Source: Kribbella voronezhensis (GTDB lineage Bacteria > Actinomycetota > Actinomycetes > Propionibacteriales > Kribbellaceae). From it: a stretch of 64,000 nucleotides of DNA. A program made the position numbers and the translations under genes. The stretch spans positions 124,001-188,000 of the forward strand of contig NZ_SOCE01000003.1 in NCBI RefSeq assembly GCF_004365175.1, in the 5' to 3' direction. Positions within the stretch are counted from its first letter, which is position 1. Each line of letters starts with the position of its first letter. Positions 23,355 to 32,171 of this stretch are shown one piece after another. Below the pieces are notes generated by a model that had not been told where the DNA came from, searched no databases, and worked only from the letters and a program-made list of their open reading frames with translations.

Positions 23355-24602
23355 TCAGCGGTGGTCGGAGGCCAGATCCGGGCCGGATCCGAAGCCCTGG
23401 ACGTCCGCTACAGCGGACGCGTCGGACGCCGCGCCGTCGAGTCTGTCCAGTTGGCGGTCCAGCAGTTCGAGTTGCCGGCGCAGCGCGGTACGCCGTTCTT
23501 CCGGCGCGACCGCGATCAGGTTCTGCAGTGCCGAACGGACCCGTCGGGTGATCTTCGGAGTCTCCACGCCGGCTCGCTGGATCTCCTCCAAGCCCAGCCG
23601 GACGTACCCGTCCCAGTCGAGGGTGCGTTCGATCAGGCGTACCTTTCCCGTCGCGTCGCGGTACCGGCCGTCGGGGAGTTCACGGCGGGCGAGTTGCCGC
23701 AAGCCGTCCTCGATCCGGTCGACGGCCTGAATCGCCGTCGTGGGATCGCTGCCCATGCTGCGGAGCGCGATCTCGACCAGCTTGGTGAGCGCGAACGCGG
23801 GATCGTTATGATGAGTCCGCTCGGACCCGAGCAGGATCGAACGCCGGATCCTGTCGTGATCGACCGCGGCTCCGGTACCGCGAACCCGGACGAGCGGGCC
23901 GTCCAGCGGCACGAAGTCGCCCATCATCGGCACCAGTTCGAGCTCGACGTCGGCCTGCTGGGCGAGCTCGACCAGCCGATGCTCGTCGACCTGCACGACC
24001 ACCCCGGGGTCCTCGGACCGGACCACGTTGTCCGCAGCTGGGGCATCCGTGCCCGCCAAGGGCGGAAACTTGGCGACTTCGCGACGCAGATTGCCGCCGA
24101 CCAGCTCGATCAGGCCGGAGGCGCGCAGCGCCCGGCCCGATCGGCTGATGTAGAGGACCAGCACAGCCAGGCTCAAGAGCATCAGCAGGTAGCCGATGAG
24201 CACGGTCAGGCCAGGGACGCGACCCTTCTCGTCGTCAACGCCGCGGGCCGCGACGAAGGCGTACGCCGCAGCTCCGCCGAACAGACCCATGCTGAGCTTG
24301 TTCCCCCGGTCGCGCAGCAGGGTCGGCACGATCCGCGGCGAGAACTGCTGCATCGCCAACTGCACGGCCAGCGTCATGATCGTCAGGATCAACGTCATCA
24401 GCGTGAGCAACGACGACACGATCGTCGTGAGCAACGCCTGCGCGGCAGCCGGCGTACCGGTGAGGCTGGTGGGAATCAGCGAATAGTCGTAGTGCCGGTC
24501 GATGCGCTCGGTGATGATCGCGAGCACGACAGCTGCGACGACACAGCCCATGGGGACGACCCACAGGTTCCGGTCGAGAAACACCCGCGCCCGCTGCCGC
24601 AC
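23355..24602 (-). CDS. DUF2254 family membrane protein
   Basis: This integral membrane protein of about 415 residues has four membrane segments in its N-terminal half: around NLWVVPMGCVVAAVVLAIIT, the TTIVSSLLTLMTLILTIMTLAVQ helix, KLSMGLFGGAAAYAFVAA and VLIGYLLMLLSLAVLVLYIS. A large cytosolic C-terminal domain follows, with the family motif around VDRIEDGLRQLARRELPDGR. These are DUF2254 features; the function of the family is not established. GTG 24602 is preferred, with GGAGG nine bases before it; the frame is open to GTG 24680. It lies 42 bases upstream of the cyclase-fold gene on the same strand, probably in one transcript. Confidence 0.78.
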   Translation of the reverse strand: MRQRARVFLDRNLWVVPMGCVVAAVVLAIITERIDRHYDYSLIPTSLTGTPAAAQALLTTIVSSLLTLMTLILTIMTLAVQLAMQQFSPRIVPTLLRDRGNKLSMGLFGGAAAYAFVAARGVDDEKGRVPGLTVLIGYLLMLLSLAVLVLYISRSGRALRASGLIELVGGNLRREVAKFPPLAGTDAPAADNVVRSEDPGVVVQVDEHRLVELAQQADVELELVPMMGDFVPLDGPLVRVRGTGAAVDHDRIRRSILLGSERTHHNDPAFALTKLVEIALRSMGSDPTTAIQAVDRIEDGLRQLARRELPDGRYRDATGKVRLIERTLDWDGYVRLGLEEIQRAGVETPKITRRVRSALQNLIAVAPEERRTALRRQLELLDRQLDRLDGAASDASAVADVQGFGSGPDLASDHR

Positions 24603-24681
24603 GACCCACCACCTCCAAGGCTCCCCAGGCCTGTACCCCGATCGACCATCGATACCACCGAAAGGTCTCCCGCCCCTCACC

Positions 24682-24697
24682 CCCCACCGGGGTGGGG
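24682..24697 (-). terminator. Short GC hairpin after the PEP-mutase-like gene
   Basis: CCCCACC-GG-GGTGGGG makes a perfect 7-bp stem 24-39 bases past the stop codon at 24721, before the DUF2254 gene on the same strand. It is probably a terminator; no T-tract is present. Confidence 0.45.
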
Positions 24698-24720
24698 TGG
24701 GTGAGCGACGGGCGTTGTGC

Positions 24721-25449
24721 TCAGCTGAGGGTGGGGAGGAGGGCGCGGAGGGCGTTGGTGGTGTGGTTGTGGAGGCTGGTGCCGTAGGAGATTCGGGTGG
24801 CGCCGGCGGCGAGTAGGGCTGCGGCTGTGGGGCCGGTAGGGGTGGCGTGGGCGTTGAGGGGGCCGCCGATCTCGGTGGCCAGGTGGGGGAGGGTGTCGAC
24901 GGGGGCCATGATCGGGTAGATGCAGTCGGCGCCGGCTCGGCGGTAGGCGCGGCCCCGGGTGATGGCGTCGGTGACGTCGCCGGAGTGCAGGAAGTTGTCC
25001 ACGCGGGCGTTGATGACGAGGTCGGCGCCGGCGGCGGCCCGTACGGCGTTGAGGTACTCCGACTGCTGCGCCGGGTCCACGAGGGCGCCGCCGACGGAGT
25101 CCTCCAGGTTGCAGCCGACCGCGCCGGTTTCGAGCAGGCGCTCGGCGAATTCCTTCGGCGCGAGGCCGTAGCCGGCTTCCATGTCGGCGGTCACCGGTAC
25201 GCCGACCGCGCGGACGATTCGCGCGACGGCCTCGAACATCTCGGCCGGCGGGGTCAACTGGCCGTCGTCGTACCCGAGAACGCGGGCGACCGCTCCGCTG
25301 CTGGTGGCGATCGCCGGGTAGCCCGCCTCGGCGATCGTCCGGGCACTCACCGGGTCCCAGGCGTTCGGCAGGATGAGTGGATCCGGGCCGTGGTGCAACG
25401 CCCGGAAGAGTTCGGCCTTGGTCGGTGCGTTGTTCATCGAAGTCGTCAT
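24721..25449 (-). CDS. Isocitrate lyase/phosphoenolpyruvate mutase family protein
   Basis: The 242-residue protein has the PEP-mutase/isocitrate-lyase barrel: LPNAWDPVSARTIAEAGYPAIATSSGAVA at the N-terminus, the metal-binding acids in TADMEAGYG and NLEDSVG, and INARVDNFL in mid-protein. Members cleave or form C-C or P-C bonds next to a carboxylate (oxaloacetate, methylisocitrate or phosphonopyruvate type). This short group is usually annotated only by family. Its ATG directly follows the TGA of the AhpD-like gene, so the two are translationally coupled. The MocR regulator divergent at 25962 probably controls both. Confidence 0.8.
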   Translation of the reverse strand: MTTSMNNAPTKAELFRALHHGPDPLILPNAWDPVSARTIAEAGYPAIATSSGAVARVLGYDDGQLTPPAEMFEAVARIVRAVGVPVTADMEAGYGLAPKEFAERLLETGAVGCNLEDSVGGALVDPAQQSEYLNAVRAAAGADLVINARVDNFLHSGDVTDAITRGRAYRRAGADCIYPIMAPVDTLPHLATEIGGPLNAHATPTGPTAAALLAAGATRISYGTSLHNHTTNALRALLPTLS

Positions 25450-25914
25450 TCAGCTGGGGTCGTAGTGGCCGGGCTCGAGGCGGCAGGTGACGCCGATGCG
25501 GTTCCAGGCGTTGATGGTGATGATCAGGCCGATCAGCTGGGCCAGTTCCTTGTCGTCGAAGGCCGCGGCGGCGACGGCGTACACGTCGTCGGGGACGTGG
25601 TCGACGCTGATCAGCGTGATCGCCTCGGTGAGGGCGAGCGCTGCCTGCTCCTGCTCGCTGTAGAACTTGCGGGCCTCGCGCCACGCGCCGACCAGGTGCA
25701 GCCGCTGCTCGGAGTCGCCGGCGTGCTTGGCGTCGAGCGTGTGCATGTCGAGGCAGTAGGCGCACCCGTTCAGCTGCGAAGCGCGGATCCGGACCAGGTC
25801 GGCCAGGCGCGGGTCGAGGCCGGTGGCGGACTGGGCGTCCAGGTCGATCATGGCCTGGTAGAAGTCGGGGGCAAGGGAGGCGACCTTGACGCGTCGCTGT
25901 GTCGATGTGCTCAT
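25450..25914 (-). CDS. AhpD-like carboxymuconolactone decarboxylase family protein
   Basis: The 154-residue protein belongs to the AhpD-like carboxymuconolactone decarboxylase family. The redox motif CAYCLDMH (Cys51, Cys54, His58) is intact, which favours a thiol peroxidase or disulfide-reductase role over decarboxylation. The helix after it (HVPDDVYAVAAAAFDDKELAQLIGLI) is the typical family body. The start is ATG 25914, 47 bases from the divergent MocR gene. It is coupled to the PEP-mutase-like gene by an adjoining stop and start. Partner proteins and substrate are unknown. Confidence 0.83.
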   Translation of the reverse strand: MSTSTQRRVKVASLAPDFYQAMIDLDAQSATGLDPRLADLVRIRASQLNGCAYCLDMHTLDAKHAGDSEQRLHLVGAWREARKFYSEQEQAALALTEAITLISVDHVPDDVYAVAAAAFDDKELAQLIGLIITINAWNRIGVTCRLEPGHYDPS

Positions 25915-25961
25915 GACGACAACGCTAGGCGCAGATCGGCCCAGGTGTATGGTCCACTTCC

Positions 25962-27371
25962 ATGGAGGATCAAAGGGCCAATTCGGTCGACGCAGCCCCC
26001 GGTACCGGCGCCGATCTGCATCTCGATCTGGCCAACCGCCGCGGCCGGGCCGACCTGGTCGAGGCACTGCACGAGTCGATCCGGACCGGCAGACTTCCGG
26101 CCGGGACCAGACTCCCCTCGTCGCGTTCACTCGCCAAGGACCTCGGCATCGCGCGCAACACGGTCGCCGACGCCTACGGCCAACTGGTCGCCGAGGGCTG
26201 GCTCACCGCCCGCCAAGGCTCGGGCACCGTCGTCGCCGGTCGCGCCCCCACCTTGGCCGGCACGGCCAAGAAGGTCCCGCCGAGGCCGGCCCCGACGCAG
26301 TTCCGGTACGACCTGACACCCGGCTCGCCGGATGTCTCCACCTTCCCGCGCACCGAATGGCTCGCCGCGGCTCGCAAAGCGTTGCCCTCGGCACCTAACG
26401 ACGCCTTCGGGTACGGCGATCCGCGCGGTCGCGCCGAACTCCGCGAGAAACTCGCCGACTACCTCGCCCGGGCCCGCGGCGTACGGGCTGATCCGGAGCG
26501 GATCATGATCTGCTCCGGCTACATCCAAGCGCTGAACCTGCTGAGCGACGTACTCCGGGTGCAAGGCGCGACGACGATGTCGGTGGAGGAGTTCGGGTAC
26601 GACCTGCACTGGGACGTGATCCGGTCCCGCGGGCTCGAACCCGTGCCGGTCCCGGTCGACGAGTACGGCGTACGCGCGGACCTGCTGACCGGCCAAGCCG
26701 CGTTCCTCACCCCGGCGCACCAGATGCCGACCGGCGTGCCACTCGCGCCGGACCGGCGAGCCGCGGTGATCGAATGGGCGCGCGAGACCGGCGCGCTGCT
26801 GATCGAGGACGACTACGACGGCGAGTTCCGCTACGACCGCCAACCGGTCGGCGCCTTGCAGGCCCTGGATCCCGAACGGGTCGTCTACACCGGTACGGCG
26901 AGCAAGAGCCTCGCGCCAGCACTCCGCCTGGCCTGGATGGTGCTGCCCGATCACCTGATGGAGCCGGTCCTCGCGGCCAAGCGGACCACCGATCTCCTCA
27001 CCGCGACCCTCGATCAGCTGGTCCTCGCCGAATTCATTGCCTCCGGCCACTACGACCGGCACGTCCGGCGCTCGCGGCTGCACTACCGCCGGCGCCGCGA
27101 CAGGCTGGTCGAGTTGCTCGCCGTCCGGGCGCCGGGCGTCAAGGTGGCCGGGATCTCGGCCGGCCTGCACGTGCTCCTCGACGTACCGGGTCAGGCGGCC
27201 GAGATGGTCGAGCGCGCGGCCAGGCAAGGGCTCGCGATCGCCGCCCTCGACCGGTATCGCTTCGTCCCCGATCCCGACGACCGGCAGGCGGTCATCGTCG
27301 GCTACGGCACCCCGCCCGACCACGCCTACAGCGGCGCCCTCGACCTGCTCTGTCAGGTCCTCGCCGTCTAG
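25962..27371 (+). CDS. MocR-type regulator (GntR HTH fused to aminotransferase fold)
   Basis: This 469-residue MocR/PdxR-type regulator has a GntR winged helix at about residues 23-90 (LPAGTRLPSSRSLAKDLGIARNTVADAYGQL). A fold-type I aminotransferase domain follows (about 115-465) with the PLP region IEDDYDGEFRYDR and the Schiff-base lysine in YTGTASKSLAPALRLAW. Such proteins sense PLP or an amino compound and usually regulate the divergent operon, here the AhpD-like/PEP-mutase-like pair. The 47-base gap contains TATGGT eight bases before the ATG. Its stop overlaps the convergent methyltransferase stop in the shared sequence CTAG. Confidence 0.87.
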   Translation: MEDQRANSVDAAPGTGADLHLDLANRRGRADLVEALHESIRTGRLPAGTRLPSSRSLAKDLGIARNTVADAYGQLVAEGWLTARQGSGTVVAGRAPTLAGTAKKVPPRPAPTQFRYDLTPGSPDVSTFPRTEWLAAARKALPSAPNDAFGYGDPRGRAELREKLADYLARARGVRADPERIMICSGYIQALNLLSDVLRVQGATTMSVEEFGYDLHWDVIRSRGLEPVPVPVDEYGVRADLLTGQAAFLTPAHQMPTGVPLAPDRRAAVIEWARETGALLIEDDYDGEFRYDRQPVGALQALDPERVVYTGTASKSLAPALRLAWMVLPDHLMEPVLAAKRTTDLLTATLDQLVLAEFIASGHYDRHVRRSRLHYRRRRDRLVELLAVRAPGVKVAGISAGLHVLLDVPGQAAEMVERAARQGLAIAALDRYRFVPDPDDRQAVIVGYGTPPDHAYSGALDLLCQVLAV

Positions 27372-28228
27372 CCGAGCGTGCGTGCGAGAGCGCGGATGTC
27401 GTCCGGTCCCACCCGGCAACAGCCGCCGACGTACTCCGCGCCGGCGGCGGCCCAGGCGGGTGCCAACGACGTCGAGTCCGAGGCGTCACCGGTCCAGCGC
27501 CGCCCGCCCGCATCCCATCCTTCGCCGCTGTTGGGGTAGGCGACGACCGGCTTCCCGCTCACAGCGGCCGCGAGTTCGACCGCTTGCTGCACGTCCTCCG
27601 GTGCGCAACAGTTGATGCCGACAGCAACAACATTCGTACTGCGAACAGCGAACGCCTCCTCGAGTGGCTGCCCAGCACGAGTCCGGCCACCGGCCACGGA
27701 GTACGAAACCCAAGCAGGGAAGGCGATCTCGTCGATCAGCTCGACCAGCACCTCCGCTTCCTCGACGTCCGGGATCGTCTCGACGGCCAGCAGATCAGGG
27801 CCTGCGGCAACCAGTAGCTCCAGCCGCGGCCGATGGAAATCGCGGAGGAACGCCTTGCCCACGCCGTACCGCCCCCGGTACTCCGACCCGTCGGCGAGCA
27901 CCGCGCCGTACGGGCCGACCGATGCCGCCACGAATCGCTGGCGCCCGTCGACCGCCAACTCGTCGCGGACCTGCCGGGCGATGGTCACGCTGGACGTGAT
28001 CAACCGCTCGGCCTCGTCGCGCGGTACGCCGGCCTTGGCGAAGCCCGAGACGCTCGCCTGGTAGCTCGCCGTCGTCGCGAAGGTGGCGCCGGCTTCGTAG
28101 TACGCGCGATGGACGGCGGCGATCTCACCCGGCGCATCCCTCAACAACCGCGCCGACCAGAGCTCGTCGGACAGATCGTGGCCGCGATCCTCCAGGGCGT
28201 TCGACATCCCGCCGTCGAGAATGCGCAT
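27368..28228 (-). CDS. Homocysteine S-methyltransferase
   Basis: The 286-residue protein matches the MmuM/HMT group, which moves a methyl group from S-methylmethionine or S-adenosylmethionine to homocysteine. The zinc ligands are visible as GINCC (Cys207 or Cys208) and GGCC (Cys270, Cys271). The substrate-loop sequence FATTASYQAS and the ASVGPYGA motif are also family features. The ATG at 28228 overlaps the stop of the D-amino-acid oxidase gene by one base (TGATG), so the two are coupled. Vitamin B12 domains are absent, so this is not MetH. Confidence 0.88.
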   Translation of the reverse strand: MRILDGGMSNALEDRGHDLSDELWSARLLRDAPGEIAAVHRAYYEAGATFATTASYQASVSGFAKAGVPRDEAERLITSSVTIARQVRDELAVDGRQRFVAASVGPYGAVLADGSEYRGRYGVGKAFLRDFHRPRLELLVAAGPDLLAVETIPDVEEAEVLVELIDEIAFPAWVSYSVAGGRTRAGQPLEEAFAVRSTNVVAVGINCCAPEDVQQAVELAAAVSGKPVVAYPNSGEGWDAGGRRWTGDASDSTSLAPAWAAAGAEYVGGCCRVGPDDIRALARTLG

Positions 28229-29154
28229 CAGCCTTGCCGAACCAGGTCGAGTACTTCGTCGGCGCACCCCCACGAGAGCGTGACACCCGAGCCGCCGTGG
28301 CCGTAGCAGTGGATCACCCGCTCGCCGCTCGCCGTACGAACTGCTTCACACCGTACTGCGGGGCGCGCCGGGCGAAGTCCGACTCGGTGCCGGAGCACCT
28401 TCGCCTTGCGGAGTTGGGGAACGAACGCGGAGGCGCGATCCAGAATCGCGGTCGCCGTCTTCGGGTCGACGGCCAGATTCCAGCTGTCCGGCTGGCTGGT
28501 CCCACCGACGACGATGTCCTTGCCGCGCGGGAAGACGTAGACGAGGTCTCGCGGACCCTCGTCGGCCATCAGCCATTCGGTGAGACCGAACTGCTCGACG
28601 GTCAGCACCTGGCCGCGAACCGGTGTGACGGTCGGATCGCCTGCCGTCAGCCGCGCCCCGAGACCGGTGCAGTTGACGACGAGGTCGGCGTCGGTCGGCA
28701 GACCGGACAAGGCCGCTCGGGTCAGCGTTCCGCCGGCGGCTTCGAGGCGTTTCACCAAGTAGGGAAGGTAGCTCGGCATCTCGATAACGGGTGCTGTGAA
28801 CGACCAGCCGTCCTTGAACCCAGGGGGCGGCGAACCGACCCGGCGCAGGTCCGTGAGCACGTCCGTCCAGACCGGATCAGGAGTCACCGCATGTTTGAAC
28901 TCCTGCCCGTGCCGCAACCGCACGGACGGCTCGTTCTCGGCCAGCTTGGTGAACTCCTGGTAGGACGCCCGCGCCCAGCCGGCGACGCGATCCACCGGAG
29001 CCGACAGATACGGATAGCAGATCGCGCCCGCCACAGCCGACGTGGTCTCCAACGGAAGGTCCCGGGCCAGCACGGCCACCTCGTACCCCGACTCGGCCAG
29101 CCTGATGGCACAGCTCAGCCCGATCACGCCGGCACCCACCACGATCACGCGCAT
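28228..29154 (-). CDS. D-amino-acid oxidase (FAD-dependent)
   Basis: The 308-residue flavoprotein starts with MRVIVVGAGVIGLSCAIRLAESG, the FAD-binding motif at residues 5-11. Features of D-amino-acid oxidase are the VNCTGLGAR stretch, the YVFPRGKDIVVGGT strand with its active-site Tyr, the RHRVGLRPAR substrate-Arg motif and the C-terminal CYGHGGSGVTLSWG FAD motif. It oxidatively deaminates D-amino acids to 2-oxo acids, ammonia and hydrogen peroxide. It is co-transcribed with homocysteine S-methyltransferase through an overlapping stop and start, an arrangement whose logic is not obvious. Specificity (D-Ala-like or D-Met-like) cannot be read from the sequence. Confidence 0.87.
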   Translation of the reverse strand: MRVIVVGAGVIGLSCAIRLAESGYEVAVLARDLPLETTSAVAGAICYPYLSAPVDRVAGWARASYQEFTKLAENEPSVRLRHGQEFKHAVTPDPVWTDVLTDLRRVGSPPPGFKDGWSFTAPVIEMPSYLPYLVKRLEAAGGTLTRAALSGLPTDADLVVNCTGLGARLTAGDPTVTPVRGQVLTVEQFGLTEWLMADEGPRDLVYVFPRGKDIVVGGTSQPDSWNLAVDPKTATAILDRASAFVPQLRKAKVLRHRVGLRPARPAVRCEAVRTASGERVIHCYGHGGSGVTLSWGCADEVLDLVRQG

Positions 29155-29220
29155 GCCCGCATTGTGTCCCGCCAGGCCGCGAGCCGCCACCACAGCAGGT
29201 GACGGCTCGCGTCCCGCCGA

Positions 29221-31041
29221 TTACTCGACGGTGACGGACTTGGCGAGGTTGCGGGGCTTGTCCACGTCGTGGCCGAGGGCGACCGAGGCGTGGTACGCGA
29301 GGAGCTGGAGCGGGATCGTGAGCAGGATCGGGTCCAGCTCGGGCTCGTTCTTGGGGACCCGGATGATGGCGGCCGCGCCGTCCGGTACGTCGACCGACGC
29401 GTGCGTCACGACGTACAGCGGGCCGGAGCGGGCGGCGATCTCGTGCAGGGCGCCGATGTTGCGGTCGAGGAGCTCGTCGTCGGGGACGATCGCGACCGTC
29501 GGTACGTCCGGAGAGATCAGGGCCAGCGGGCCGTGCTTCAGCTCCGACGTCTGGTACGCCTCCGCGTGCCGGTACGAGATCTCCTTGAGCTTCTGCGCGC
29601 CCTCACGAGCGACGGGGTAGCCACGCGTCCGGCCGACGAAGAAGATGCTCTCGTGCTGGGCGAGCCGGCCCGCGATCGACGCCAGTTCCTGCTCGGTGTC
29701 GACGATCGCCTGGATCTGCGCGGGAAGCTTCTTCAGCCCCTCGATCAGCCGGCGTCCGTCGGCGGGGGAGACGTCCCGGATCCGGCCGAGGTGGATGCCG
29801 AGCATCGCGAACGCCACGGCCATGTTGGTCAGCGCCTTCGTCGACGCGACCGAGACCTCGGGGCCGGCGTGCAGGTAGACGCCGCCGTCGACCTCGCGCG
29901 CGATGCTGGAACCGACCGCGTTGACCAGACCGATCACCCGGCCGCCCTTGCGCTTGAGTTCCTGGACAGCCACCAGCGTGTCCAGGGTCTCGCCGGACTG
30001 GCTGACCGCGACGTACAAGGTGTCCCGCTCGACGACCGGGTTGCGGTAGCGGAACTCCGACGCGGGCTCGGCGTCGGCGGGGATCCGGGCCACTTCCTCG
30101 ATGAACTGCGCGCCGAGCTGGCCCGCGTAGTACGCCGAACCGCAGCCGAGGATCTTCACCCGCTTGATCTCGCGGGCCTCCCGGGCGTCCATGTTCAGGC
30201 CACCGAGGTGAACGGTGTGGAAGCGCTCGTCGAGCCGGCCGCGGGTCGCGCGCTGGACCGCCTCGGGCTGCTCGTGGATCTCCTTGACCATGAAGTGCTC
30301 GTGCGCGCCGCGCTCGTACTCGTCGGCGGTCCACTCGACCGTCTTCTCGGTCTTGGTGGTGGCCCGGGCGTCCTGGGTGAAGGTGCGGTAGCCGTCGGCG
30401 CGGACGGTGGCGAGCTCGCCGTCGTCCAGGTACACGACCTGCCGGGTGTAGCGGATCAGCGCGGCCGCGTCGGACGCGACGTGCATCTCGCCGTCGCCGA
30501 CGCCGAGGATCAGCGGGCTGCCGTTGCGGGCGACCACGATCCGGTCCGGGAAGTCCAGGTCGATCACGGCGATGCCGTAGGTGCCTTCGAGCCGGCGCAG
30601 TGCGGCCAGCACCTTCTCCTCGAGCGTGTCGCCCTCGGCCTGCTCGATCAGGTGCGCGAGGACCTCGGTGTCGGTCTCCGAGCGCAGCTTGACGCCGGAC
30701 TCCTCCAGCTGGGCGCGCAGGACGCCGGCGTTGTCGAAGATGCCGTTGTGGACGACCGCGATCCGCTCGTTGCCGCTCACGTGCGGGTGGGCGTTGTCCT
30801 TGCTCGGACCGCCGTGGGTGGCCCACCGGGTGTGCCCGATGCCGAGCTTGCCGCCGAACCGCTTCGGCAGCGACGCCTCGAGCTCGCGCACCCGGCCCGC
30901 GTCCTTGTGCACTCGCAGCTCGCTGGAGCCGACCACCGCGACACCGGCCGAGTCGTAACCGCGGTACTCCAGCCTGGCGAGTCCGTCGACCAGGATGGGC
31001 GCGGCCGGCTTCGTACCGACGTACCCGACGATTCCGCACAT
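29221..31041 (-). CDS. glmS: Glutamine--fructose-6-phosphate aminotransferase (isomerizing)
   Basis: The 606-residue enzyme makes glucosamine-6-phosphate from fructose-6-phosphate and glutamine, the first step of UDP-GlcNAc and peptidoglycan precursor synthesis. It begins with MCGIVGYVG, where Cys2 is the glutaminase nucleophile. HTRWATHGGPS is in the class II glutamine amidotransferase domain (1-240). Two SIS domains follow (SGETLDT near residue 345 and the RGYPVAREGAQKLKEISY region). It ends in the usual DKPRNLAKSVTVE. The start is ATG 31041, with GAAAGGA upstream. No ribozyme or other leader is seen in the 34-base gap upstream. Confidence 0.96.
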   Translation of the reverse strand: MCGIVGYVGTKPAAPILVDGLARLEYRGYDSAGVAVVGSSELRVHKDAGRVRELEASLPKRFGGKLGIGHTRWATHGGPSKDNAHPHVSGNERIAVVHNGIFDNAGVLRAQLEESGVKLRSETDTEVLAHLIEQAEGDTLEEKVLAALRRLEGTYGIAVIDLDFPDRIVVARNGSPLILGVGDGEMHVASDAAALIRYTRQVVYLDDGELATVRADGYRTFTQDARATTKTEKTVEWTADEYERGAHEHFMVKEIHEQPEAVQRATRGRLDERFHTVHLGGLNMDAREAREIKRVKILGCGSAYYAGQLGAQFIEEVARIPADAEPASEFRYRNPVVERDTLYVAVSQSGETLDTLVAVQELKRKGGRVIGLVNAVGSSIAREVDGGVYLHAGPEVSVASTKALTNMAVAFAMLGIHLGRIRDVSPADGRRLIEGLKKLPAQIQAIVDTEQELASIAGRLAQHESIFFVGRTRGYPVAREGAQKLKEISYRHAEAYQTSELKHGPLALISPDVPTVAIVPDDELLDRNIGALHEIAARSGPLYVVTHASVDVPDGAAAIIRVPKNEPELDPILLTIPLQLLAYHASVALGHDVDKPRNLAKSVTVE

Positions 31042-31075
31042 GGTGGGTGGTCCTTTCGTTGGGGGCAGGGCGGCG

Positions 31076-31351
31076 TCAGCCGTAGACGATCCGTCGCAGC
31101 TGACGCGTGGAGAGTTCGGGAGAGCGGACCGGCCAGTGCCGGAGCTCGATGCCGAGGCGGGCGAAGATCTCGTCGTTGCGAGCGCCGTAGGTCTGCAGTT
31201 CGCGGTGCCGGCGCCGGACGTACTCCTCGGTGGTCTCGGTGAAGTAGGCCAGGACGTCCGCGACCACGCGCCGGGCATCCTCGGGCGTCAGGCCGGTGGT
31301 CCGGCTGACCTGCTCGACCAGCTCGTCACTCGGGACGCCTACCTCGGTCAT
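31076..31351 (-). CDS. Small conserved actinobacterial protein of unknown function upstream of glmS
   Basis: The 91-residue protein is probably all-helical and charged. Its N-terminal half (DELVEQVSRTTGLTPEDARRVVADVLAYF) looks like a short DNA-binding or ubiquitin-associated-like helical unit. The C-terminus ends in STRQLRRIVYG. It lies 34 bases upstream of glmS on the same strand, so it is likely in the same transcript. I do not recognise a function. Start ATG 31351 is used; a GTG three bases earlier is possible. Confidence 0.65.
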   Translation of the reverse strand: MTEVGVPSDELVEQVSRTTGLTPEDARRVVADVLAYFTETTEEYVRRRHRELQTYGARNDEIFARLGIELRHWPVRSPELSTRQLRRIVYG

Positions 31352-31438
31352 CACGCGCCTACTCTGCAGCCGATCCAGGCCAAAAGCAAAGGATCTGCCC
31401 GAAATCGGGCAGAACAGCGGCAGTAAGAAAGGGAGGCT

Positions 31439-32098
31439 TCAGAACAGGCGCAGGACGTCGGATTCCATCCCGCGGAGGGCGTCGTAGTCGACGGTGACGC
31501 ACTCCAGGCCGCGGTCCGTGGCCAGGAACTGGGCCTGCGGCTTGATCAGCTGGGCCGCGAAGATGCCCCGGACGGGTGCGAGCAACGGGTCGCGGTTGAG
31601 CAGTTCGACGTACCGGGTGAGCTGCTCGACGCCGTCGATCTCGCCGCGGCGCTTGATCTCGACGGCCACGTGCTTGCCGTCGGCGTCGCGGCAGAGCAGG
31701 TCGACCGGGCCGATCGCGGTCGGGTACTCACGCCGTACCAGTGTGAAACCGTCGCCGAAGGTGGTCACGTGCTCGGCCAGCAGTTCCTGCAGATGCGCCT
31801 CGACGCCGTCCTTGATCAGCCCCGGATCCAGACCCAGCTCGTACGACGTGTCGCTGAGCACCTTCTCGAACGTGATCCGCAGTTCCTCGCCGGCCTTGTT
31901 GGTGACGCTCCAGACGCCTTCCTCCTCCGTCAGCTTGCACGGGGGAGACATCCAGTTCAGCGGCTTGTACGAACCGCCGTCGGCGTGGATCAGGACGGAG
32001 CCGTCCGCCTTGACCATCAGCAGCCGCGGCGCCATCGGGAGATGGGCGGTCAGCCGGCCGGAGTAGTCCACGGAGCAATGAGCAATCACCAGGCGCAC
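31439..32098 (-). CDS. nucS: Endonuclease NucS (non-canonical mismatch repair)
   Basis: The 219-residue protein starts at GTG 32098 (VRLVIAHCSVDY) and matches actinobacterial NucS/EndoMS end to end. The N-terminal DNA-binding part has YKPLNWMSPP. The RecB-like nuclease site is Asp133, Glu147, Lys149 (PVDLL and VEIKRRG). The extreme C-terminus VLRLF is the beta-clamp-binding peptide. NucS cuts mismatched double-stranded DNA and replaces MutS/MutL, which actinobacteria lack. The gene is divergent from the TfoX-like gene at 32172, with a 73-base gap. Confidence 0.94.
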   Translation of the reverse strand: MRLVIAHCSVDYSGRLTAHLPMAPRLLMVKADGSVLIHADGGSYKPLNWMSPPCKLTEEEGVWSVTNKAGEELRITFEKVLSDTSYELGLDPGLIKDGVEAHLQELLAEHVTTFGDGFTLVRREYPTAIGPVDLLCRDADGKHVAVEIKRRGEIDGVEQLTRYVELLNRDPLLAPVRGIFAAQLIKPQAQFLATDRGLECVTVDYDALRGMESDVLRLF

Positions 32099-32171
32099 GA
32101 GAAAGCACCGTAGTGCACTCGTCACGACGACGCGCTGGCGGCGTGCCGGGTCCGGGTGGCACGCTGCTGGG

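Noticed and set aside
31042..31075. Possible glmS ribozyme or leader in front of glmS
   Set aside because: The gap to the upstream gene is 34 bases, far too short, and the ribozyme is a Firmicutes feature.
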